This document shows positions 49,978-59,251 of a DNA stretch of 64,000 nt, in pieces. The number at the start of each line of letters is the position of its first letter. Position 1 is the stretch's first letter. The position numbers and the translations under genes are program-made. A model generated the notes under the pieces. That model was given only the letters and a program-made list of their open reading frames with translations, did not search any database and was not told the DNA's origin. This DNA is from Aeromicrobium sp. Leaf350 (GTDB taxonomy: Bacteria; Actinomycetota; Actinomycetes; Propionibacteriales; Nocardioidaceae). Location: contig NZ_CAKASL010000001.1 in NCBI RefSeq assembly GCF_916858655.1, positions 1,116,001 through 1,180,000 on the forward strand. Direction: 5' to 3'.

Positions 49978-52900
49978 TCAGCCGTTCGTGAGCTGCCGTC
50001 CGCGGACGACGGCCAGGCCGCCGAGCAGGATCAGCAGCACCGCGATCGCGGCGATCCACCCGTCCGGGCCGCCGGTGCTCGGCAGCTCGAGCACCGCGTC
50101 GTCCGACGCCGTGGCGACGTCCGCGCCCCCGGCCTGGCCGTCGACGGTCGCGACGTTCGTGATCGTCGAGCCCGGCGCTGCCGTCACGTCGGTCACGACC
50201 GTGAGCGTCAACGAGGTGCCGACCGGGACGACCGCCGGGTAGGTGCACGTGACCTCCCCTGCGGCCTCGCCGCAGGTCCAGCCCGTGCCGCCCGCCGACC
50301 GGAATGTCAGCCCCGCGGGCAGGTCGTCGGTGACCACGACCGGGGCGAAGGTCGGTGTCGGCCCCGTGTTCACCACCGTCAGCGACCACGTGGCCGTGCG
50401 GTCGACGAGCGAGGTCAGCGACTTGTCGATCGTGAGCGCCGCCCGGCCACCGACCGGATCGGTCGTGGTCGAGCCGTTGCCGCCCGTGACCCCGTTGTCC
50501 TCCGACGGCGACGAGACCGTCGCGCTGTTGGTGGCGGTCGGGTAGGCCTGCGGCCCCACGGCCACGGTGAGCTCGATCGTCGTCGAGGCGCCGACAGCCA
50601 GGGGATCGTCCGAGAGGCACACCACGACCTCGTCGTCATCGGCCTCGCAGTCCCAGCCGCTGCCCTCGGCCGCCACGTAGGACAGGCCCGCGGGCAGGGC
50701 GTCGACCACGGTGATCGGGCCCGGGTCGGCCGTCGGTCCGGCGTTCGACACGGACAGGAGGTAGGTGGCCTGCGCCCCGACCTGCAGCGTGCCCTGGAGC
50801 TCCTTGACCAGGGTCAGGTCGCTCAGCGCCGGCACGGCGACGGTGTCGGTGTCGGAGTTGTCGTCGGTGTCACGGTCGGGCTCCGTGGAGCCGACGGTGG
50901 CCGTGTTGTCGATGCTCGGGTACGCGCCCGGCTCCACCACCACGGTCATCGAGACCACGGCGGCGTCGGTCTGCGGGGCGAGCGGGTCGTCCAACGTGCA
51001 GTCGACGGTGTCGTCGTCGCACGTCCAGCCGAGTCCGGAGACCGAGCCCGGCACCAGCGTCAGGCCCGCGGGAAGGACGTCCTGCAGACGCACGCCGGTG
51101 GCCGTCGAGGGGCCGTCGTTGCGCACGGCGAAGGTGAACGTGAGGTCGCTGCCGACCCGCACCCGACCCGTGTGGCTCTTGACGACCGAGAGGTCCACCG
51201 AGCCGGCGGGCGTCACCGTCGCGGTGTCCTCGGCGCCGTCGGGGTCCGTCGTCCCGGACGTCGCGGAGGCCTCGTTGACCAGCGCGTCACCCGTCGAGTC
51301 CGACGCCAGCAGCACGGTGATCGAGAGCAGGGGCGCCGCCGCGGTCGCGACGATCCCGGCGTCGTCGTCCAGCACGCAGACGACCTGCTGACCGGTCGGG
51401 CCGGCCGTCCCCGGCGTGCAGGTCCACGGACCGGCGGAACCCACGTACGTCATGCCGGCCGGGAGGTCGTCGGTGACCGTGACCGGCCCGGCCGCGTCCG
51501 ACGGACCCGTGTTGCTGACCTGGAGGTCGAACGTCAGCTGCTCGCCGGCCACCGGGGTCTGGTCGGGGGCGACCGTCTTGGCCAGCTCGAGGTCCGCCGA
51601 GGCCGTCACGGCCACCGAGTCCTCCCCGGAGTTGTTCGTCGTCGACACCTCGGTCGTGACGGTGGCGACGGTGGCCGTGTTCAGGATCGTGGATCCGGGA
51701 GCGACTCCGCTGCCGACCGTCGTCACGACGGTGAGCGTGGGCGCGGCGCCGGGGGCGAGCGTCGGGCGCGAGCAGGTGAAGGAGCCCGGACCCGGGTCGG
51801 GGCAGGTCCAGCCCGTGCCGGAGACCGACACCAGCGAGAGACCGGCCGGCAGCGTGTCGGTGACCGTCACGCTGTCCGCGTCGGACGGGCCGGCGTTGGT
51901 GACCACGACGTCCCACGTGACCGGCGCACCGGCATCGACGGACGCCACGCGCGCCTGCTTGGTGACGGTCAGGTCGACCCGGTCGACGACGTCGGTCGGG
52001 TCGAGCGCCACGTTGTTGCCGGGGGTCGGATCGGTGTTCTGGCCGTCGACCTGGACCCGGTTCGTCAGCGTCGAGGGACCCGCGTCGGACGCCACCGTGA
52101 AGGTGAGGTCCAGCGACGTCGAGTCGCCGCTCGTCAGGCCGTCGGTGCGGGCACACAGCACGGTTCCGGCGTCGGCCCCGGTGCCGGCCTCGCAGCTCCA
52201 GCCGTCGTCGCCGGGACCGTCGTCCGGGCCGCCGGTGAACGTCAGCCCCGCCGGGACGGTGTCCACGACCTCGAGCGGTCCCGGCTCGTCGGACGGTCCG
52301 TCGTTCGTGACCTCCACGGTGTAGGTGACGTCACCGCCGGCCACGACCTCGCCGGTGTGGGACTTCTCGATCGTCAGGTCGGACCGCTGGTCCGGGGTGT
52401 TGCTGTCGGTGTCGTCGTCGCCGGTCGGGTCCTCCGTGGCCGTCACCGACGCCGTGTTCTCGATGTCGCCCGTGTACCCGGAGGCGACCCGCACCCGCAG
52501 GTCGAGCTCCCAGGCCTCGTCGGCGCCGACACCCAGCTCGTCCGGTCGCTCGCACGTGACGGTCTGGCCGGCCGCCGAGCACGTGGCGTCGCTGCCCGTC
52601 CCCACGAAGGTGAGGTAGGTCGGGAGGACGTCCGTGATCGTCACGTCGGTCGCGGTCGAGGGGCCACTGTTCGTGACGGTCAGGCGGTAGGTGCCCTCTG
52701 CGCCGGAGACGAGCGGGTCGTCACCCGCCAGTGCCTTCTCGATCGACAGGACCGCGGTGCGGTCCGGCGTCGTGGTGACCGTCGAGGAGTCGTTGTCGGC
52801 GTTGGGGTCGTCCGGCGCGTCGACCGTGGCCGTGTTCACGACGTCGGCGGTGCGGTCGGCCGGGACGGCGACCTTCACCGTGACCTCGAAGCCACCGCCG

Positions 52901-55900
52901 AGCGGGAGCCCGTCGGCGAACGTGCAGGTCAGCACGCCGCCGGCCGGCGCCGGGCAGCTCAGTCCGGTCGGACCTGTCGCGCTGACGAAGGTCGTGCCGC
53001 TGGGCAGGGTGTCGGTCACGACGACCGGTCCCGCCGAGGCCGAGGGCCCGAGGTTCGTGACCGCGAGCGTGTAGGTCGCGGTCTCGCCGGCGACGAGTGC
53101 ACCCGTGAGCGACTTGACCATCCGGACGTCGGCCTGGACGTCCACGGCCTCGTCGACCGACGACGTGTTGTCGCTGGTGTCCGGGTCGTGGGTGCGCGCC
53201 GTGACGGTCGCGGCGTTCGTGATCACCGCGTCGGCGGCGACCGTCGAGGCGACCGTGCCGGTCAGCGTGACGACCGGGAGCGTCTGGTTCTTCGTGACCG
53301 GACCCGGATGCGTGCAGGTGGCGGAGCCGGCGCTGATGCTGCAGCTCCAGCCCGTGCCGCCTGCCGTGACACCGGAGAGCTGCGCGGCCGGCGGCAGGGT
53401 GTCGGTCACGGTGACCGGCCCCACCGCTGCGTCGGGTCCGCCGTTGGCGACGGTCAGCGTCCAGCTGAAGGACGTGCCGGCCACGGGATCGCCCACACCC
53501 GCCTTGACGACCGAGAGGTCGGCGCTGTGGATCTGGGCGGAGGCCGACGCCGCGGGTCCGGCGTAGCTGCCGGACTGGTTCGCGGTCGCACCGGTCGCGT
53601 CCTCCGCGAGGACCGACACGGTGTTCGTGTGGTCGACGCGGGTGCCGTCGGGCGCGGTCACGCCCGGCGTCTCGAGCGCGTCCGCGCTCGGCACCGCCGC
53701 GTAGGAGACGACGATCGTCGCGCCGACGGGGAGGCCGGCCGGGGCCAGGTCGTTCCACGCCAGCGTGGCGGGGTCGGCACCGTCGTCGGTCGGCACGAGC
53801 ACCGCCCCGGTGAGCGGCACGCCGGCGACCGAGATCTGGGCGCTGCCGTCCTGGAAGCTCCAGCCCTCGGGCAGCACGTCCGTCAGGTCGACGTCGAAGG
53901 CCGGAGCCGTGCCGTCGTTGACGGCCGTGATGGTGAACGACGTCGGATTACCGGCATACGCGACCGGGTCGGCCACGCTCTTGGAGACCACGACGTGCGG
54001 GAAGCGCGGGGTCACGGTCGCGGTGGCCGTCGGCACGGGGTCACCGGCCTCCGGGTACGTGCGCCCACCCGTCGCCAGGCTCTCCCACGAGGTCACCTGG
54101 ACCGTGTTGGTGCGAGCGGCCGTGTCGATCATGCTGCTCGCCGCGAGGCTCGCGCCGTACGTGAACGTCTGCGTGGCGCCGACGGCCATCGGCGAGGGCA
54201 CCGTCCAGGTGATCGTCCGCTGCAGGGGGTCGTAGGCGCCGCCGGACGCGACGAGCGTCGCGGTGTCGACGACGATGCCGAACGGCACGCGGTCGACGAC
54301 CTGCACGTCGTGCGCCGGGGCCCGGTTCGGTCCGGTCTGGTTCGTCACGGTCACGGAGTACGTGAAGGGGGCGTCGCCCGGCGCGGGACTGGGGTTGCTG
54401 ACCGTCTTCGCGACGCCGAGCTGCGGCTCCAGCACCGTCGTGGTGACGGTGTTCGAGGCGACCGGGGGCCGGTCGCTCGTCGCCGTGACCGAGGTCGGGT
54501 CGGTCTTGTTCGTGTAGTTCCACGCCACGCTGGCGGTGTTGGCGACGGCCGTGCCGGCCTGGTTGGACGCCACGTCGGCGATCTTCGCGGTGAAGGTCAC
54601 GACGACCGTGCGGACGCGCGTCTGGCTGGTCAGGTCGCCGAGGAACCACCCGACCGTGCGGTCCGAGGACGTCAGCGGCGTGCTGCCGACCGTCGGCGTC
54701 GCGCACGCGGTCTGATCGGGGTAGCGGCAGACGACCGAGACGGTCTGGAGCGAGCCGACGTCGAGGCCGGCCGGGAGCGTGTCGAGGACCCGGGCGTCGT
54801 AGAAGTTGATGTTGGCCGCGAACGGCACGGTCACCGTGTAGGTCACGGTGTCGCCGACGGCCTTCGCCTCGCTGCCGGGAGCCAGTGCCTTGACGGGCGT
54901 CGCACCGGGCACCGTCACGGTGGCGTTCGCGCTCGTGGTGATGACGCGCTCGACGGTGGTGTCGTTGACGTCGTTCGGAAGGGTGCTGCCGGTCAGCGCA
55001 GCACGGTTCACGTAGGCCTGGTTGCCGGCCGCGGCCGCCGAGACGGTCGCGAGGTAGGTGATCGAGCGGTTGCCGGGCGGCAGGTCTCCGATCGTCCACA
55101 CGAGCTTGGTGCCGGTCCCGGTGGCGCATCCAGACGTGTCGGCGGCGATGGCCAGGCCCGGGGGGAGCGTCGCAGGATCGACCGTGAGCCCGGTCGGCAC
55201 GCAGTCGACGACGCTGGTGTCGTGCAGGACCGGTCGCCCGGCGGTGTTGAAGGCCGTCAGCGTGTACGTGACCGCCTGACCGGCGACGGGTGCGGCGACG
55301 CTCGCCGCCTTGGCGAGCGACGGGCTCGGCTGCACGATCGTCGTCAGGACCGACGCCGACTGCGGCGTGACGGCCGGGCTGAGGATCGACGGGCCGCTGG
55401 TGCTCGTGACGGTCGCGGTGTTGGTGCGGGCCTGGTTGTGGGACGCGTAACCGACCTGCACCCGGGCGGTGACGGTGAAGACGAAGGTCTGGTCGAGAGA
55501 GGTCGCGTTCGTGTAGGTCGTCGGGAACGTGAGCCGGACGACCGCCGCGCTGGACGTCAGCGTGGTCCCGGGGGGCGTCGCGGTGGTCGTCGCGGCCGAC
55601 ACGAACGTCAGGTTCGCCGGGAGGGGATCGGTGACCGCGCCGTTGTAGAGGGTGGTCCCCGCCTTCACGGTGGTGGAGACGGTGTAGGTGACGGTCTCGC
55701 CGGGCACCGCCTGCGCGGCACTGTTGCCGGTCTCGTTCAGCGAGGTCACGGCGGTCTTGCTGACGGTCGCCGCCGGCAGCGAGATCGCGGCGGTGTCGGA
55801 CGCGGCGGTCGTGTCGACCGCGGACGCCGGCACGGCCCGGTCCACGTTCGAGGCCGGGAAGTGCGGCGCGGTGCCGCCGGTGTTGGTCGGCGTCACGTAC

Positions 55901-58593
55901 GTGCGCACGGCTGCCGTGTTCGTGTGGGTGACGCCCTGGCTCGTGCTCACCGGCACGAGGACGTCGTACTCCAGACGGAGGCGGTTGGCGGCACCCTGCT
56001 CGAGCGGGGCGATGGTCACCGGGACGGTCCAGCGCACGACGGAGCTGGTGGCCGCACCCGTCACGTCCGGGTGCCCGGCCTGGCCCGGGTTGGTGCACAC
56101 CACGGTGGGCGTGACCGTCCCGGACGGACTGGTGGCGGTGTACGACCCCGCGACGACGTCACCGCAGCGCAGCGGCTGCGGCAGGACGTCCCAGACCTCG
56201 GGGTCGCGGACGCCGATCGCGTTGCCGACGGCGGCCGTGCCCCCATTGGTGACGTCCACCGAGTAGCGGACGACGGTGCCGTGGCGGACCTCCTCGAGGT
56301 CCTTCGGGGTCGTCGGGGTCGGCGTGACGGTGCGGACCTGCTTGACGACCGCGACGGGCGGCGGCGGGGGCAGCACGAAGTCGACCTGGTCGCGCGAGGA
56401 CACGGCGCGGCCCTGGCGGTCGACCCACCGCAGCTTCGCGAGGTTGCCGGGCATGTCGACCGAGGGCGACGTGTCGTTCGCGACGACGCCCGAGAGCGTC
56501 ACCTCGAAGACCTCGCCGGGCTGCACGTAGCGGTGGGCACCGACGGTCGTGCCGAGCTGGAACGTGACCGAGTCGGCCGCCTCGGCGACGACGATCTCGG
56601 CCGGGGTCAGGGTCGACGCAGCGGTCGGGGTGACCGACCCGGTCTCGTAGGTCACGCCGTCGGGCAGGAAGTCGGTCAGCACGGCGTCGCGCGTGGAGGA
56701 GCCCGCCGGGAAGGCGACCCGCAGGCGGAAGCAGACGCGGTCGCCCTCACGGAACGACCGCTGCCCGTCGGTCAGCGCGCCCGGGCCGGAGCTGTTGCCG
56801 TACGTCGCGGAGCCGCACGCGGCCGGGTCGGCGTAGGCGCCGATGGTCTTGTCGAGCACGGGCGCGCCGGAGCCGAGGGTGTGCTCGGAGGCGTCGGCGA
56901 CCGTGACGGGGCCCGTCGGGCCGGGTGGCAGCTGGGCGGGCAGCGTCGAGGTCACGCCGGTCAGCGAGACGGAGTTCTTGTAGGCGTCGCCGGCCGAGGT
57001 CGGCTCGGAGTCGGCGGCGTAGCCGTCGCGCATGCCGGCGCGGTAGACGACGTCGGTGACCTGGTTGGCGCCGAGGCTGATCGGGGCGAACACGACCGTG
57101 AACCCGGCGGCACCGTTGTCGGTGACCGACGCGAAGGCGACGGACGGCGCGAGCCCCGCGCCCGGGGCGCACGCCGGAGCGCCGGGCGCCGGGGTGTGGT
57201 TCGTGGTCGCGTCGAGCGGGCAGAGCCCGTCCTGCATCTGGTCGGTCAGCACGACGTCGGCGGCGCTGGCGTACTCGCCCGTGCGCACGCGCAGCGTGTA
57301 GGTCACCCGCTGGCCGTCGACGAAGGTGCCCCGGTCGGCGATCTTCTGGACCGCGAGGTCCTCGATCGACACGGTGTGGGTCGTGGCCGCCGAGACCAGC
57401 ACGTTCGTCTGGCCCGCGAGGGTCGTTCCCTGGAACAGGCCCTCGGCCCGCACCCGGTTGACGGCGGAGGTCTCGCTCGACCCCTCGCGCGTCGGCGCAC
57501 CCGTGTTGTTGTCGAGGTTCGCCGTGGAGACGAACGCGGCCGGGTTCGCTGGCATCACGTTGGACCGCATCGGCACGCCGGCGCGGTAGAGGATCTGGAC
57601 GCTCTGGCCGGGCGCCAGGGTGCCGACGTTCCACTGCACGCGGGTGTAGACGCCCGCCGGGTACCCGGTCGGCAGGTCGCTGTCGACCGTCGTGACCGAC
57701 GCCGGCGACGCGCAGCTCGGCACGTCCTGGGTCGAGACGTCGAGGCGCGGCGCACCGGGGTACTCGACGGCGCTCGAGCTGTCGGTCGTGCCGCAGCCGA
57801 GGAACTCCAGGCTCGCCGGCAGGTGGTCGGTGACCGTCACGGCGTTCGTGGGGTGGATGCCGTTGTTCGTGACGGTCAGCGTGTAGACCGTGTCGTGGTC
57901 GTGCACGCCGCGGAGCAGCTCGCCCTCGGGGCTCGGCTCGGACTTCGTGACCTGGATCGCGGTGACGGAGGTCGAGGCGTCGTCGGTCGCTCCCGCGGAG
58001 TACGTGGACGCACGGGGCTGCCCGATCGACGGTCCACTCGTCTCGAAGCGGGGCATCGTGCGGGGGTTCTCGTGGGTGTACGCGCCGGCCGTGTTGAGCA
58101 GGGTGTCGCCGACGGGACGAGCCTGGGGGCCGGTGCCGGCGACGGACGCCTTGAAGGTCAGGGCCTGGGTCTGGTCGACCGCCAGGTCGGCCACGTTCTG
58201 CCAGACGAGCACCTGGCCGCCGGTCACGGGATCGGTCAGGACGACGGGCTCACCGAAGGCGGCGGGCGAGGTCGACCCGCCGACGTAGGTGACGCCGAGG
58301 GGCAGCACGTCGCGGAAGCCGAGGTTGTACTGCGGGACGGCGCCCGGCGCGGAGGGGTTGCTCGCGGTCAGCGTGTACGACACCTGGCCGCCCTGGAGGA
58401 CCGACTCGTCGGCGGACTTCGAGAACGTGATCGAGCCCGCGGCCTGCGTCGGGCTCGTGAGCACGGCGACCACGCCCGAGGCGACGAACAGCGTCGAGAT
58501 CCCGAGCGCGACGGCTCGCCACGCGCCCCGGCGCGTCCGGACAGCACGATGCGTGCGGGCAGCACGATGTGCTGCCGAATGGCGTGACGCCAT
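49978..58593 (-). CDS. giant DUF11-repeat surface protein with LPXTG anchor
   Basis: A 2871-residue cell-wall protein. A long signal peptide with TRRGAWRAVALGISTLF ends near residue 51. About ten diverged, isopeptide-type repeats fill residues about 52-1690. Nine more regular DUF11 repeats of about 127 residues follow (residues about 1690-2830), each with a VTNxGPSxAxGPVxVTDxLPxG core. The C-terminus is a sortase signal: LPSTG at residues 2837-2841, a hydrophobic stretch, then RGRQLTNG. AGGAGGG precedes ATG 58593. Such proteins form stalks for adhesion. No sortase gene is in the window. There is no frameshift across 8.6 kb. Confidence 0.92.
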   Translation of the reverse strand: MASRHSAAHRAARTHRAVRTRRGAWRAVALGISTLFVASGVVAVLTSPTQAAGSITFSKSADESVLQGGQVSYTLTASNPSAPGAVPQYNLGFRDVLPLGVTYVGGSTSPAAFGEPVVLTDPVTGGQVLVWQNVADLAVDQTQALTFKASVAGTGPQARPVGDTLLNTAGAYTHENPRTMPRFETSGPSIGQPRASTYSAGATDDASTSVTAIQVTKSEPSPEGELLRGVHDHDTVYTLTVTNNGIHPTNAVTVTDHLPASLEFLGCGTTDSSSAVEYPGAPRLDVSTQDVPSCASPASVTTVDSDLPTGYPAGVYTRVQWNVGTLAPGQSVQILYRAGVPMRSNVMPANPAAFVSTANLDNNTGAPTREGSSETSAVNRVRAEGLFQGTTLAGQTNVLVSAATTHTVSIEDLAVQKIADRGTFVDGQRVTYTLRVRTGEYASAADVVLTDQMQDGLCPLDATTNHTPAPGAPACAPGAGLAPSVAFASVTDNGAAGFTVVFAPISLGANQVTDVVYRAGMRDGYAADSEPTSAGDAYKNSVSLTGVTSTLPAQLPPGPTGPVTVADASEHTLGSGAPVLDKTIGAYADPAACGSATYGNSSGPGALTDGQRSFREGDRVCFRLRVAFPAGSSTRDAVLTDFLPDGVTYETGSVTPTAASTLTPAEIVVAEAADSVTFQLGTTVGAHRYVQPGEVFEVTLSGVVANDTSPSVDMPGNLAKLRWVDRQGRAVSSRDQVDFVLPPPPPVAVVKQVRTVTPTPTTPKDLEEVRHGTVVRYSVDVTNGGTAAVGNAIGVRDPEVWDVLPQPLRCGDVVAGSYTATSPSGTVTPTVVCTNPGQAGHPDVTGAATSSVVRWTVPVTIAPLEQGAANRLRLEYDVLVPVSTSQGVTHTNTAAVRTYVTPTNTGGTAPHFPASNVDRAVPASAVDTTAASDTAAISLPAATVSKTAVTSLNETGNSAAQAVPGETVTYTVSTTVKAGTTLYNGAVTDPLPANLTFVSAATTTATPPGTTLTSSAAVVRLTFPTTYTNATSLDQTFVFTVTARVQVGYASHNQARTNTATVTSTSGPSILSPAVTPQSASVLTTIVQPSPSLAKAASVAAPVAGQAVTYTLTAFNTAGRPVLHDTSVVDCVPTGLTVDPATLPPGLAIAADTSGCATGTGTKLVWTIGDLPPGNRSITYLATVSAAAAGNQAYVNRAALTGSTLPNDVNDTTVERVITTSANATVTVPGATPVKALAPGSEAKAVGDTVTYTVTVPFAANINFYDARVLDTLPAGLDVGSLQTVSVVCRYPDQTACATPTVGSTPLTSSDRTVGWFLGDLTSQTRVRTVVVTFTAKIADVASNQAGTAVANTASVAWNYTNKTDPTSVTATSDRPPVASNTVTTTVLEPQLGVAKTVSNPSPAPGDAPFTYSVTVTNQTGPNRAPAHDVQVVDRVPFGIVVDTATLVASGGAYDPLQRTITWTVPSPMAVGATQTFTYGASLAASSMIDTAARTNTVQVTSWESLATGGRTYPEAGDPVPTATATVTPRFPHVVVSKSVADPVAYAGNPTSFTITAVNDGTAPAFDVDLTDVLPEGWSFQDGSAQISVAGVPLTGAVLVPTDDGADPATLAWNDLAPAGLPVGATIVVSYAAVPSADALETPGVTAPDGTRVDHTNTVSVLAEDATGATANQSGSYAGPAASASAQIHSADLSVVKAGVGDPVAGTSFSWTLTVANGGPDAAVGPVTVTDTLPPAAQLSGVTAGGTGWSCSISAGSATCTHPGPVTKNQTLPVVTLTGTVASTVAADAVITNAATVTARTHDPDTSDNTSSVDEAVDVQADVRMVKSLTGALVAGETATYTLAVTNLGPSASAGPVVVTDTLPSGTTFVSATGPTGLSCPAPAGGVLTCTFADGLPLGGGFEVTVKVAVPADRTADVVNTATVDAPDDPNADNDSSTVTTTPDRTAVLSIEKALAGDDPLVSGAEGTYRLTVTNSGPSTATDVTITDVLPTYLTFVGTGSDATCSAAGQTVTCERPDELGVGADEAWELDLRVRVASGYTGDIENTASVTATEDPTGDDDTDSNTPDQRSDLTIEKSHTGEVVAGGDVTYTVEVTNDGPSDEPGPLEVVDTVPAGLTFTGGPDDGPGDDGWSCEAGTGADAGTVLCARTDGLTSGDSTSLDLTFTVASDAGPSTLTNRVQVDGQNTDPTPGNNVALDPTDVVDRVDLTVTKQARVASVDAGAPVTWDVVVTNAGPSDADSVTVTDTLPAGLSLVSVSGTGWTCPDPGPGSFTCSRPTLAPGAAPTLTVVTTVGSGVAPGSTILNTATVATVTTEVSTTNNSGEDSVAVTASADLELAKTVAPDQTPVAGEQLTFDLQVSNTGPSDAAGPVTVTDDLPAGMTYVGSAGPWTCTPGTAGPTGQQVVCVLDDDAGIVATAAAPLLSITVLLASDSTGDALVNEASATSGTTDPDGAEDTATVTPAGSVDLSVVKSHTGRVRVGSDLTFTFAVRNDGPSTATGVRLQDVLPAGLTLVPGSVSGLGWTCDDDTVDCTLDDPLAPQTDAAVVSMTVVVEPGAYPSIDNTATVGSTEPDRDTDDNSDTDTVAVPALSDLTLVKELQGTLQVGAQATYLLSVSNAGPTADPGPITVVDALPAGLSYVAAEGSGWDCEADDDEVVVCLSDDPLAVGASTTIELTVAVGPQAYPTATNSATVSSPSEDNGVTGGNGSTTTDPVGGRAALTIDKSLTSLVDRTATWSLTVVNTGPTPTFAPVVVTDDLPAGLTFRSAGGTGWTCGEAAGEVTCTYPAVVPVGTSLTLTVVTDVTAAPGSTITNVATVDGQAGGADVATASDDAVLELPSTGGPDGWIAAIAVLLILLGGLAVVRGRQLTNG

Positions 58594-58726
58594 GATTCCC
58601 TCCTGCTGCCCCGCGGGGCACGGCTCCCTCCCGTTGGCCGTGTGGCCAGGAGCTCGGGAGTCAATCTCTCACAGGAAAGGGTCAGTCGTGGCCCGTTCAA
58701 CTACGTCGCGGCTCCAGCGGGCCGGG

Positions 58727-59173
58727 CTACCAGGCGTCGGCCGCAAAGGTGGCGCGCAGCTCGCGACGAGTGACTTGCTCCTCGCAGTGCGGGCACCGCA
58801 GCTGCAGCTCGGGGCGGTGGCCGCAGGCGCGGTGGCTGAGCGCCATCGGCGGCGTCTCGCTCTTCCACCGGTCGCCCCACTCGATCAGCGCCACGAGGAG
58901 CGGGTAGAGGTCCTCGCCCTTCGGCGTCAGGCGGTACTCGTGCCGCGCCGGCGAGTCCTGGTACTGCACGCGCTCCAGGACGCCCTCGCTCGTCAGCATC
59001 ACCAGGCGGTCGGCCAGCACGCTGCGTCCGAGTCCGAGCGTCTCCTGGATCGCGTCGAACCGGCGCTGGCCGCGGAAGAGCTCGCGCAGGACCAGCATCG
59101 TCCAGCGCTCACCGACGACCGACCAGGTCTTCGCGACCGAGCAGTTGACGTCGGCGAGGTCGTCGTGGCGCAT
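58727..59173 (-). CDS. HxlR family transcriptional regulator
   Basis: A 148-residue winged-helix regulator. NCSVAKTWSVVGERWTMLVLREL with RRFDAIQETLGLGRSVLADRL is the HxlR pattern (residues about 10-55), and YRLTPKGEDLYPLLVAL the wing and helix. A C-terminal extension has CGHRPELQLRCPHCEE, three Cys and a His that could bind zinc. The leaderless -10 TAGCAT lies six bases upstream of ATG 59173. It is divergent from an MFS gene by 78 bases, so it probably controls that exporter. Confidence 0.88.
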   Translation of the reverse strand: MRHDDLADVNCSVAKTWSVVGERWTMLVLRELFRGQRRFDAIQETLGLGRSVLADRLVMLTSEGVLERVQYQDSPARHEYRLTPKGEDLYPLLVALIEWGDRWKSETPPMALSHRACGHRPELQLRCPHCEEQVTRRELRATFAADAW

Positions 59174-59179
59174 TCGTCC

Positions 59180-59185
59180 ATGCTA
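59180..59185 (-). promoter_or_regulatory. -10 element of the HxlR gene
   Basis: TAGCAT on the minus strand stands six bases before ATG 59173. Confidence 0.45.
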
Positions 59186-59239
59186 CCCGAACTCCGTCTT
59201 GAATCGTGACCCAGCAGGTCAGAGGCACGCTTTTATTGG

Positions 59240-59245
59240 TACGTT
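59240..59245 (+). promoter_or_regulatory. -10 element of the MFS gene
   Basis: TACGTT stands six bases before ATG 59252; no ribosome-binding site is seen. Confidence 0.45.
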
Positions 59246-59251
59246 GCGATC

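Noticed and set aside
50060..53520. Possible tandem DNA repeat or CRISPR-like periodicity of about 385 bases
   Set aside because: The period comes from protein-level DUF11 repeats; the DNA copies have diverged too far to be a tandem repeat, and the unit is far too long for CRISPR.
51172..58587. Open frame of 2471 codons on the plus strand
   Set aside because: It is the antisense of the DUF11-repeat surface protein. High GC with GC-rich third positions leaves few stops in that frame; the product is Arg/Gly/Val-rich with no domains.
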